Shown here: positions 33,317-43,184 of the stretch, piece after piece
Numbering within the stretch: position 1 is the stretch's first letter
Layout of the letters: each line of letters begins with the position of its first letter
Assembly (NCBI RefSeq): GCF_030272615.1
Contig: NC_081414.1
Location: 335,405,427-335,469,426 of the forward strand
From: Cryptomeria japonica
Taxonomy: Eukaryota > Streptophyta > Pinopsida > Cupressales > Cupressaceae
Direction of reading: 5' to 3'
DNA: 64,000 bases
The notes under the pieces: model-generated
Databases searched by the model: none
Told to the model about the DNA's origin: nothing
Seen by the model: the letters and a program-made list of their open reading frames with translations, nothing else
Translations under genes and position numbers: made by a program

Positions 33317-35827
33317 TCATCTCCTATCCCTAGGGCTAGTGGCTGGAGAGTGTCGACTGGATGCTCCCTCCTGGTCTGGCCGTGAAGGTGGACCCATGGG
33401 TGTGTAGCGTGATATAGATCGTGAGTGACTCCGAGAGGAACTCCTACGATCCCTATCCATAAGGATCGCATGATAGGTGGTAGCCTCGGTCTGAGCCGCT
33501 GCTAGATCTCGCCGCGTCTGCTGGAGGTCCTCTGACAAGACTCTCTCTCTCTGCCGCGCCTGCTGGAGGTCCTCTGATAGGACTCTCTCTCTCTCCCTCC
33601 ATATATCTACCTATACTCAAAATGGGAAAAACAAATCCTCATGCCGACCCGCGTTCCCCTGAGGCCTATAGGCAATCTGTGAGGAACTGGGGATCTGTGC
33701 TATCATGGAAATGTCTGTCATTGCCTGCTGAATCAAGGAATGCCATTCCTGCACATTAGCTGTGGCAGTAGAACAAATTTTTGTTAGTACCATTCTATAT
33801 CATCAAAACATTAATCAATCAATATAAACCTACTATACCTGGATCTCCCTCATGCCAGTAGGGATCATGATATGGTAGTATCTGTGACTGAGAACCGCTA
33901 GGCTCCCCTCGCTCGTATACTCTATCCATGATGGGTGTAGGCTGGACGGTACTGGTGACAGGTCTCCGTATTGCCTCCTGTTCCCCCTGTTGGAGAATAG
34001 GAGGTGGATCCAGAGCTATGGTATCATCTCCTGAATGGTGGGGAGCTGCATCCGACTCCTCCTCATCATCTCTATCCTCCTCCTCGTCCTCCTCTCTATC
34101 TGCATCCTCATCCTCCTCCTCCTCGTCACTGGGCTGATCGCCTATAGGTGGATCAGGATCCCCCGCCTCCTCATGACCCTCTCCCTCCTCTAGATCCTCT
34201 GACCTGGATCCCTCATCCTCGTCTAGGTCTCCATGTCTCCATGGGCCTGGATAGCCTGTCGGATGATCTGGTGGAAAGATAGAACCTGGATATGATCTCA
34301 TGAACCATGAAACATATCTACGCTGTGCTCCAGGCTCTGCAGAATAGTCAGTGACTACATCTTGATCAGATCCCTCTAAGTCTGTCGTCTCAATATCATC
34401 TATCGTCGGTCTCGCTACTGCTCCAGGTCTGGGAAGGACCCGTGAGTGTCGAGTATAGATGGGCACATCGGCTGGAACACACTGCTCTAGTCCGAACTGC
34501 CTCCGTACTCGGTCAAAGTAGAAGGGGACTATGATGTGTGCATATCGTCCCTGCAGTAGGTGGTTCCTCTGTAGACATGCTAACTGTCTCTCCATACCAT
34601 CCCATCTGTGCATCAGTAGGTAAGGTCTCCACACTATCGCCTCGGATGTCAGTCTGTCAATAATCACTCTCCAATATAATAAATCTCCAAATCTCCACTC
34701 GCTGGTAAGTGGATAAGTGAACACCCTAGGTCGCTCGCTCGCTGTACTCAGTGGAAAGCCAACGGGCCTAGTGCATGTGAAATGCTCTAAAATCCACACC
34801 TGTAGAAGTGTGCATGTCATCAAACTGAACCCCTGTCCGAATACATACTCCTCAAGGTCGTGATAGAGATGTGCAAGCATGCTCTGACCCCACGCATACA
34901 CTCTCCTGTGTCTCTCCATCGCTCTGATACACCATGTGAGACCCCCATGCATGTGTGTCCCTCACCCATTAGGGCAGACGGCTAGTGCTATGATGGCTAT
35001 CATAAGGCGTCTCAGAAGTGGTACCTCCCCTGTAGGATGTAAGAGCCAGCTGACCATGATGCGACCTCTCGTCTCGCTCGGCATGACTCTCCCTATGCAA
35101 TACACCTGCTCTCTCTGATGATCCTCCGCTGACCGATCGGTCGCGTATGTAACTGTCGCTCCTCTGATAGGAAGACGAAGTATACGGTACACATCCTCAA
35201 GTGTGACTGTCAGCTCTCCTACTGGAAGGTGAAAAGTGCATGTGTCAGGATCCCATCGCTCCATCAAGGCCATCAGCATCGCAGGATGAAATCGAATGGC
35301 CGACATGAGAATCACGTACCACAATCCTACAATCGAAAGTGTGTCTCTCTCTGACTGAGTCAGCCGTGGAATCTGATCTCGCAAAGTGCGAAGAATATGT
35401 CCCGCTGTGTGCTCTCTCATGTACGGGAGACCCTGCAAAATGAAAACATGACGATAATCAGTACTCGATCATCGAAATCGCAAATGCAAACTATTGTACA
35501 TTGTATGCTAGCCTTGTAACCTCTCGCCAGGCCCTGACTAGGGACCATGGTGCCCTGACTGGGGACCATGGCGCCCTGAGGGGACCATGGCACCCTGTCA
35601 GGGACCATGGCGCCCTACAAGGACCAGGGCGCCCCTCAGGGACCATGGCGCCCTGGGTGGGCCCCGGTCGGCCTCAAGGCCCGCATACGATCACAGAAAA
35701 GTCAAACATGAGAAAAAATCAAAAGTCAAATGTTCAGTCAACTCACCTCGTCCAGTGGCTCGTCGTCGATCACGGCCTGGCGTAGGATCTCGATCCTCAT
35801 GGGACGCTCCGATCGTCGTGAAGCCAT
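33317..35827 (-). pseudogene. Antisense plant mobile domain (PMD) gene, three exons, carried by the Tat element
   Basis: Minus strand. Exon 1 35,827-35,747: ATG in ACCATGGC context, 27 codons (MASRRSERPM...), donor GAG|GTGAGT. Exon 2 35,432-33,839: acceptor TTTTGCAG|G in phase; PMD core with YMREHTAGHILRTLRDQIPR, HPAMLMALMERWDPDTCTFH, LPVGELTVTLEDVYRILRLP and MERHRRVYAWGQSMLAHLYH; then an Asp/Glu-rich tract (about 34,200-34,000) and donor CAG|GTATAG. Exon 3 from 33,759: NVQEWHSLIQQAMTDISMIA, coiled repeats VLSEDLQQ, and an Arg/Ser tail ending SPRDRR. Three in-frame stops (TGA at 34,962-34,964, then TGA and TAG near 33,625) each read as one C-to-T change from Arg or Gln. PMD proteins include host MAIN/MAIL factors of silencing, and PMDs are known in plant elements. 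Splice sites are by eye. Confidence 0.85.
35541..35660 (+). repeat. GC-rich minisatellite in the first PMD intron
   Basis: Six imperfect units of about 19-22 bp around GGGACCATGGCGCCCTG, at roughly 35,541, 35,562, 35,581, 35,600, 35,620 and 35,639. The unit resembles the GC palindromes in the element's own LTRs. Confidence 0.85.
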
Positions 35828-35908
35828 GGTGATGGCTAGGTGGGCTCCATTGCACTGAATAGTATTCTAAATCGACAAAGTGACAAATACAAGTGTCACT
35901 TTCGAAGT

Positions 35909-35914
35909 ATATAC
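35909..35914 (-). promoter_or_regulatory. Possible TATA box of the antisense PMD gene
   Basis: TATATA, about 85 bases upstream of the PMD ATG on the minus strand. The spacing would give a 5' UTR of about 50 nt. No other evidence. Confidence 0.3.
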
Positions 35915-36395
35915 TCTCGTTCATTTATTCTTACTTTGTGAAACCCTAATTGTTCCTCTCTCATTCATCTTATCATAACTTGAGTTTGGGAGATGCGATT
36001 TTCGAGCCATTTGTTGCGTTGGAATCATACTTTCCTTCCCCTACTCTCGGGATGTTCCAAAAAGTGCTCTGATGAAGCCTATTTAGTGAACACCCCTCAT
36101 CAATACTCTCTTACACAATTTGTTGCAAGTAAACATGCTACCCTGTTTCACCTCCCTAATAAGCGAGTCGAAACAAGGGGGGGCATATAGCTACTCACAG
36201 ATTTCATCACTTTCCTTAGTAAGCATTAGGTGATTTTGTGATCTAACATTTGTTTTGTAGGGTGCGGTTCCTAACTGTGTACTGCAGATACCGCTGGGGG
36301 CTTCGTTCGACAACTTATGGATATATCCTTTTTCAAATAATGTTTACATTTCTGTACTTTAGCTTGCATATGCACGTAGTACTCATATGACCGCT
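35915..36395 (+). other. Tat 3' untranslated region, conserved in the third copy
   Basis: Non-coding. Much of it recurs in inverted orientation at about 59,600-59,870 next to the third Tat copy, including the upstream purine tract and a CTGCAGATACCGCTGGGGGC block. Its conservation in a copy lacking pol suggests a cis-acting role. Confidence 0.6.
36172..36186 (+). other. Upstream polypurine tract of the Tat element
   Basis: GAAACAAGGGGGGGC, about 225 bp before the 3' LTR, also present in the third copy near 59,805-59,825 (complement GCCCCCCCTGTTTC-like). Possibly a second plus-strand primer. Confidence 0.45.
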
Positions 36396-36410
36396 AAAGT
36401 GGGGGCTAAA
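36396..36410 (+). other. Polypurine tract at the Tat 3' LTR
   Basis: AAGTGGGGGCTAAA directly before TGTAGCG; the same sequence (complement TTTAGCCCCCACTTTA) adjoins the LTR of the third copy at 59,580. Confidence 0.75.
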
Positions 36411-38064
36411 TGTAGCGTCGTAAATTGTACACACTCGCTAGGGTGGTACAATTTCACACCTAGTTTAGCACCCGCCTTAGTGCATTTTACATTCTGCATT
36501 GCATTTCTCCTTAAGCACTTAATCAAATTAATTAGGTCTAAGGTCCTATTTCATCATTCTCTACATCATAAAGTTGGGCCCTTTTCACTAAAGCGCGCCC
36601 TTCACATTTTATTCCTTCAATACATCACTCAATCAAAAAACCCTAATTAGGTCCTATTCCGAACTTGGGGGCTTGGTTTCGGGGTCAAAACATCTCGAAA
36701 TCACCTGTAACTTCGGGATTCTCTCTAAAATCATCATATCCGACGGCCCTAAAAATTTGGTGAAAAGTTGTCGGGACCGTGGCGCCCGGCGCACATGGTC
36801 CCGGACATTTTTCTCAAAATTTTAGGAGCGCAATCCAATCATAAAATAAAGCTTAACCCCAAGAAATTGGCGGGATATTCAATCTCTAGGTCAGCCAAAA
36901 TACGAATTTACGACCTAGGGTTTCATACATAAAAGCTCTCTTTCCTCATTTGAAGGGATCGGATTTTTGTTTCCAGGAACTTCATATGCAGCGAAAGAGA
37001 AGATCTTTGAGGACTTCAACAACATTCAACATCATTCTATCAAGCATCTATCAAATTCATTCATCCACTTAGGGCTTGGAAGACATTGAAGAACAATAGG
37101 AGATTACCGACTGAAGATTGGCTTGTACTCCTCCCTTGAGGGTTGGGTATGATTTCGTATTGTTTTCATGTCTTTGCATAAGCTTTGATACATCATTTAT
37201 TCATGCTTTAGATCACATTGCATCTTGATTTAGAGCATTTACATTATCATTTGCAAGCAATTAGGGTTTACTTTCTAGGTTGCTCTAGTTTGCTTTCTTG
37301 CATTTTGGACCTTGCACACACACTAGGTCTGCACACACAATACAGTTTACAAAACAACTTGGCTATTCATGGAGGTGGAAATCACCGAAGTGGGGGTTTG
37401 ACTAAGGAAAAACCCTATATAGCTGCCCCTCCCCCTTTTCAGATATTATTGCAGGTTTCGGGATTCGGACGACGCCGCGGGATACAGATCCGGAGAGAGA
37501 AGGTTGGAACAGCACTCTATGTGAAATTGCAGAGCAGGAGACCAGGACAGGGGCACTGGGTGCCCTGGTCCTGCCAGGACAGGGGCGCTAGGCGCCCTGG
37601 TCCCTGGGACAGAGGCACTGGGTGCCCTGGTCCTCCGGACAGACAGTTTGCAGACAGTTTCCAGACAGTGTTTCAGAGTGCAGAATAGCAGTTTCCGGTG
37701 CAGTTTTCAGGACAGTGGCGCCCACGCCCTCGTCCCGAACATTTCCAGTCCGATTTCGACTCCGAGTACATATTTGTATTCTTATTTCATCCTTGTACTT
37801 ACAGTTGTTCATTGTTTAATCTCAATTCTGCAATCTTGTTATTGGTTCGTACTTGCATTTTGGGATTAGGGTTTGAACTTGCATCACTTGATCTTACAAT
37901 TTCAACAAGGGAATAGAAATCCTAATAGATATCCCGTGGCTCTCTCTTTCACCAAAAGAAGTAGCCCATTGTGTGATATCTCTAGGCTCTTTCGTATTCC
38001 GTAATGTGTGTCAAAAGGTAGGATTAGGGCATGATTAACCTAGTCTCGCTTTTTCCCCTACACA
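36411..38064 (+). repeat. Nested Tat 3' LTR
   Basis: 1,654 bp, the partner of 25,327-26,952 with few differences. The largest is one extra GC-rich unit (three instead of two, 37,545-37,635), which roughly accounts for the 28-bp length difference. Confidence 0.95.
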
Positions 38065-38069
38065 CTATT
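38065..38069. repeat. Target-site duplication of the nested Tat element, right copy (CTATT)
   Basis: CTATT follows the CCCCTACACA end of the right LTR; identical to 25,322-25,326. Confidence 0.93.
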
Positions 38070-38415
38070 CTTCCACTGGATCAAGAGCCGGTATCGTTTT
38101 GATTTCTCCCAAGGGTAATCTTTTCCCTTTCTCCTTCAAATTGTAGTTCAATAACACAAACAACACCACTGAGTATGAGTCTCTCCTTTTGGGAATGAAG
38201 GTTGCTCAGCAGAAGGGAATCAAGAACTTACATGCTCAAGGGGATGTTGAGTTAATAGTCTGTCAGATCAGAAACATATATCAAACAAGGAGTGAAAGGC
38301 TGCGACGTTATCGCAATCTTGTCTCGGATCTAATAGAAACATTTGATGCTTTTGATATATCTATAGTTTCTTGTGAATTCAATGATAGGGCCGACTCATT
38401 AGTAGTATCAACAAC
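38070..38415 (+). pseudogene. RNase H-like domain, second part, upstream of RT
   Basis: Continues the domain begun at 25,280 with STGSRAGIVLISPKGN, TTEYESLLLGMKVAQQKG (second acid, Glu), LHAQGDVELIVCQIRN (third, Asp) and EFNDRADSLVV (fourth, Asp). This is the archaeal-type RNase H (aRNH) arrangement seen in Tat elements. All four acidic positions are present across the two parts. One TAG at about 38,144 interrupts it. Its place before the RT differs from the nested element, where the similar domain follows the ordinary RNase H. Confidence 0.75.
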
Positions 38416-39760
38416 ATCTTTGATTCCTCACAAAGATTTTTCAGGATCAATTTATGTTGTTGAATTGGTTTTTCGGCCAAGCGTTCCTAACAACTTTGAT
38501 CATTGGTAGGTGTTCAATGATGATCATCATGTAATAAATTTCTTACAAACTTCTGATAACTTTGATGATCTGTACTTTGAAGGTAGTCACTGCCCTTCAA
38601 AGGATGCAATTGAAAGTGTTGACGCAGAAATAGGAGAAATTTTTTTGCAATTAAAAGGAAACAAGATCCCCAAGGGTCTAGTTTCGCTAGAAAAGCTTTT
38701 TGACAAGCATGATCGCTATGTTAAGAAGTAGCAAAGATCAATTGTAGGGTCCATGGAATATGAACAAATAAACATTGGGACTGAGGACAATCCCAAAATG
38801 ATTAACATTGGAAAATGTTGCTCACAGGGAGAAAGATAGAAATTTGTTGCATTATTGCAGCAGTATGTTGACGTCTTAGCATACTCCTATGAAGATCTAA
38901 AGTCTTTTCATCCCAAAGAACTCCACCATGACATTCCATTGAAACCAGGTATTATGCCTTTCCGACAGAAGCAAAGGCAATATAACCCAAAAATATCTGA
39001 CACTATCTTTGCTGAAGTACAAAAGATGTTGAAAGCAAGGATAATCTTCCCCATCCACCATTCTTCTTGGATTGCTAACATTGTACCTGTACGTAAGAAG
39101 AATGGTGAAATTCAGATATGTGTAGATTTCTGAAACTTGAATCAGGCATCCTTGAAGGATAACTATCCTTTGCCTATCATGGATCACGTCCTACAAGCTG
39201 TCACTAGAGCAGAGATGATGTCCATGTTGGATAGATTTTCAGGTTATAATTAGGTTGAAGTGCTAGATCAAGATCAGCACAAGACCACATTTACCACACC
39301 TTGGGGTCCATTTGCATATCGCAGGATGCCTTTTGGGTTAATAAATGTGGGAGCAACTTTCCAACATGCAATGGATTTGGCTTTCCGAAGTTTTCTTGGT
39401 AAGTTCATTGTTGTCTATTTAGATGATTTGATAGTTTATTCTAAGGAATGTCAAGATCATTTTCCCCATCTACAACAAGTCTTAGAAAAATGCCGCCAGA
39501 ATGGAATCTCTCTCAATCCCAAGAAGTCTATTTTTGGGGTCACTGAAGGTAAATTGCTTGGGCATATTGTTTTGAAGGAAGGTATTAAAATTGATGCGGA
39601 AAGGGTAAAAGCAATCCATGACCTTTCATTGCCGACCAGTAAGACTGCCGTTCATTCTTTCTTCGGAAAAGTTAATTTCCTGCGAAGATTCATTCCCAAT
39701 TTTGCCGAACAAACTCGTCATATAGTCAATATGATGAAGGGTAATTCTCTCTTCAAATAG
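38416..39760 (+). pseudogene. Outer element linker and reverse transcriptase, broken
   Basis: Same frame as the split RNase H. A linker (38,416-38,900) ends in MINIGKCCSQGER, like the IKIGKCLDEEEH segment before the nested RT. RT motifs: HDIPLKPGIMPFRQKQRQYN, ILFP-type RIIFPIHHSSWIANIVPVRK, QICVDF, NYPLPIMD, MLDRFSGYN, TFTTPWGPFAYRRMPFGL, and intact YLDD at 39,416-39,427. Stops: TAG 38,507, TAG 38,729, TAG about 38,837, TGA 39,131, TAG 39,251, TAG 39,758. The stops after YN and FK sit where Gln and Trp are conserved. Confidence 0.9.
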
Positions 39761-41555
39761 ACTCTAGAAGGAAAGCAAGCTTTCCATCAGATCAAAGAAG
39801 CCATGGCAAATGCTCTAGTCTTAGTATGCCCAGATTATACTAAGGAGTTCATTATGTATAGCTATGTGTTAGATCATACTTGTTCAGCTATACTAATGCA
39901 AAGAAATAGTGAAGGTGTGGAATCACCTATCGCATTCATGAGTTATCCATTGAAAGCTCATGAGTTGAAATACTCAAAAATGGAGAAGCATGCTTTTGCC
40001 ATGGTGAAAGCAGTTAAACATTTTAGGTTCTATATTTTGAATTCACATGTCATTGCTCTTGTTCCAGATGCTGTTGTCAAGTCTATTCTGACACAACAAG
40101 AGTTAGGGACTAAAAGGGGCAACTGGGTTGCCAAGATTCAATAATATGATATGGAGATCAAACCCACTAAGTTGGTTCATGGGAAAGGTCTATGTTAGTT
40201 GATAGTTGACAATAAATCAATAGATGAAGTATTTCTTGAAAAAGAAGTTATTAATCAAGATCTTCCTCATGTTCTATTCGTTAGTACTACTAATGAGTGG
40301 TATTCCGACTTGGCGTATCTCTTGACATATGGAGATTGTCTCGCCCATCTGTCAAGAAAAGAAAAGCGAACTTTAAAGCTCAAAGCAGTGAATTTTGTCC
40401 TATGGGATAATGGTTTGTACAAGAAGGGTCTAGATGGCAACTTCCTGCGCTGCGTAGACAAACAACAACAAATAAGGTCACTTCAATCTTTCCATGATCT
40501 TGCTTGTGGAGGACATTTTTCTGCCCCTGTTACTGCACACAAAATCTTGCATGCTAGGTATTACTAGCCCATGTTATTTAAAGATACATATAGTTGGGTT
40601 TGCAAGTGCGAGCAATGTCAGCAATTTGTTGGTAAGCCTAAACTAGCTGCACTTCCACTAAAGCCAGTAATAATTGAAGAGCCTTTCAAATAGTGGGGAT
40701 TGGACTTCATTGGACCTATCAATCCAACATCAAGCACAGGTCACATATATATCCTTACAGCCATGGATTACTTCACTAAGTGGGTGGAAGCAATCCCAAC
40801 TAAGCAATCTACCTCAGTGGTGGTTTGTCAGTTTCTAAAGGAGAACATCATCTCAAGGTTTGGTGTCCCTCATAAGATTGTAGCTGATAATGCTTCATGT
40901 TTTTTGTCTTATGAGATAATTGATTTCTGCTTTGATCATAGTATTATTCTTTCTCACTCATTTGACTATTATCCACAAGGAAATGGTCAGGCTGAGTCAA
41001 GCAACAAGAACCTGGTCACTATCATGAGGAAACTTGTTGATGAGAAACAATGGTTTTGGCATAAAGCTCTTTATGATGCGCTATGGGCAGATCGTATAAC
41101 TCCAAAAAGAGAAATTAGTATGTCACCTTTTCAACTTTTGTATGGGTTGAATGCCGAGATCCTGATCACTATGGAACTTCCATCACTAAAGCTCGCTAAA
41201 GCCATTGAAGACAACACATATCAAGATTCATTGGACAAGCGAGTTATGTTTCTTTCTCAGTTGGAAGAAACAAGGACTGAAGTGGTAGATAGGATTGCTA
41301 CACACCAAAGCCAAGTGAAGATATTGTTTGACAGGAAAACAACTTTCTCGTGACTTCTCAGTTGGTGATCAAGTCTTGTTATGGGACAAGAGGAGGGAAC
41401 CAAAAGGCTTGCATGGAAAGTTTGATTCCTTGTGGAGAGGTCCCTTCACTATTCATGAAGTATGTGGCGAGCATAGCTACTTACTTGCATATGCAGATGG
41501 TACCCTATTCTCGCTACCTCATAGCGGAGAACATTTGAAGCTCTTTACTCAATAG
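39761..41555 (+). pseudogene. Outer element RNase H and integrase, broken
   Basis: The ordinary RNase H (39,803-40,144) reads FIMYSYVLDHTCSAILMQ and KMEKHAFAMVKAVKHFRFY. Its first catalytic Asp is replaced, as expected in elements with a second RNase H. Integrase: zinc finger FHDLACGGHFS...CKCEQCQQ (40,487-40,626), core Asp in GLDFIGPI (about 40,706), Asp in VADNASC, and Glu in NGQAESSNK, all three present. The C-terminal part includes VGDQVLLWDKRREPKGLHGK, the chromo-like/GPY region GPFTIHEVCG. Stops at 40,142, 40,196, 40,565 and 40,691; a frameshift at about 41,340 changes frame for the last 75 codons. Confidence 0.9.
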
Positions 41556-41634
41556 AGAGCAATGTAAAGGAAGTTTTACCTTTTTGTAAAAAGATAAAAA
41601 TGTATATTCTTTTCTTTTTAATTTTTCATCGCTT

Positions 41635-41700
41635 GACTCTATAGCCCAATGGATACAGGCACTCAGAGTTTTGGATTCTACAAGCTTCAAGTGGTCCAGC
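41635..41700 (+). other. tRNA-Arg-like sequence just before the right LTR
   Basis: GACTCTATAGCCCAATGGATACAGGC resembles the acceptor 5' strand plus D-arm (A box) of plant tRNA-Arg genes, and GGATTCTACA further on could be an Arg(UCU)-type anticodon loop. The anticodon stem does not pair well and no good T-arm is visible, so it is not a functional tRNA gene. Its 5' GACTCT equals the acceptor-stem bases in the element's own primer binding site (TGGCGACTCT...). The key run is given here in two parts: GACTCTATAG (41,635-41,644) and CCCAATGGATACAGGC (41,645-41,660). Confidence 0.4.
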
Positions 41701-41893
41701 TTGTTCCCTAGTCAGAGCTAGCTGTTGTCCTCGATTTCAGTTTGGCCAAAATCGTGAGGCAACCCTACGAAACTGGTCTGTTTCATACCTTATGGTCTCC
41801 GGGAGAGCTTAATAGACTTGGTCAGTTAGTTCGTTTTGTACTTCGCCTTTCATTATTGTTATTTTTCTTTTCTTTTTAAGTTTACATTTTAAC

Positions 41894-43060
41894 TTGCAGT
41901 TCGGACTTTAAAGTCTGACTGCAAGGGGTCTTGGTAAATAATTACACTTCGGACTTTGAAGTCCGAAGTGTATTTGAGTTTTGTTGTAGTCAGTAGTTCG
42001 AAGAAAAAAGTGCGAACTGCATTTAAGTTTTGACAGCTGTTCGAAATTTAAAGTTTGAACTGCAGTTAGCTCAAGATTGCAGTTCGGACTTTAAAGTCTG
42101 AGCTGCAGTTAGTTTTGGATTGCAGTTCGGACTTTTTTCTCCGAACTGCATTTGATTTTTCTGTTAGTTACATGTCAGGTTTTAAATTCTGACATGCAAG
42201 TCCTCCTAGGTCGCATGTCGGACTTTAAAACTCGACATGCAACTACGGGTTGTATTAATTAGCATTTATTGCTAATTAGGGTTTTTTGTTTAAAGTTGTT
42301 TTTAATGATAATCTTGCCTTTTTAATTTGCATTTCTGGTTTTTATCGCGTGCCTCTTCCTCATTTTTCCTCATTACAACCCGGATTTATTCTCTTCATTG
42401 TTTGATCAAATCTCCACAGTGGAATAGGTATGTGCTCATTTTCGGGTTTTTGTTGTTTAAATGTTTTTACTTTCATTTTTTCCTTTTTTGTTTGTCTTTC
42501 TTGTTTCCGGTTTTCACTTAAGGAGAACGGTCAGGTTTTGAACTCTGATTGCCTCCTTAGCTTTGGAGAAACAATCGGATTTCAAAACCCCATCGTTCTC
42601 CTAAACCTCCCCTATTCTAAGCTGTATATCGGAGTTTAAACTCCGGTATACAGCTGAACAGTTGTATCCTTCGCATATTGGACTTTAAAGTTCGATATGC
42701 GACCTTTTAACCTTTGTATATCAGACTTTAAAGTCTGATATGCAGAGAGGTATAGGTCGGCATGTCAGGTTTTAAAACCCGACATGCCGATCGACTGTAC
42801 TTCCCCTTAGAAGCACATCGGACTTTAAAGTCCGATGTGCCCCTAAATTTTTCCAGTCTGCACAACGGACTTTAAAGTCCGATGTGGTCGTTTGAAGTTT
42901 TTTCTTAACATATGTAAATGTCTTTCCCCAAAGTTACACTTCGGACTTTAAAGTCTGATGTGTTGATATCCTTTCACAAATTTGCACTTCGGACTTTAAA
43001 GTCTGATGTGCAAGTTTTTGTTGGTAAAGAAGCAAGTTGGACATTTTTCTTCGACCTGCT
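41894..43060 (+). repeat. Array of about 19 palindromes in right U3
   Basis: The counterpart of 16,964-18,176: same unit order, one GCACAT unit fewer, and scattered base changes. Examples are 41,894-41,922 (arms TGCAGTT and ACTGCA), 41,943-41,971 (ACACTT/AAGTGT), the GCACAT/ATGTGC unit near 42,832-42,860, and the terminal TTTTTTCT-core unit at 43,031-43,059, which is more decayed here. Confidence 0.9.
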
Positions 43061-43184
43061 GTTTTGGCAGTTTTTACTCCTTGGCCTATTTTGAGTCCCA
43101 TTTTTCGATTCGTTTGAGAAAAAATTGATTTTTGATAATGATGAATCAATAATCATCAGTGTTGAATGTAGTCATTGTGCACGA

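Larger units (their letters stand above)
25327..38064 (+). mobile_element. Nested Ty3/gypsy Tat-type element, 12.7 kb, with antisense PMD gene
   Basis: LTRs of 1,626 and 1,654 bp (TGTAGCGTC...CCCCTACACA), perfect CTATT duplications, a primer site, a single long ORF with protease, G-patch-like segment, RT, RNase H, second RNase H and integrase, an antisense gene, and a polypurine tract. Order and the second RNase H place it in the Tat group. Only one stop interrupts the 5.6-kb sense ORF, so it is the youngest insertion visible. It nevertheless lacks a recognisable gag capsid, and its integrase has lost the catalytic Glu. Confidence 0.96.

Noticed and set aside
33928-34137. Plus-strand ORF rich in Ser opposite the PMD acidic tract
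   Set aside because: It is the complement of the Asp/Glu-rich stretch of the antisense PMD gene and has no independent support.
41635-41722. A functional tRNA-Arg gene
   Set aside because: The anticodon stem does not pair and no T-arm/B box is visible; reported only as tRNA-like.
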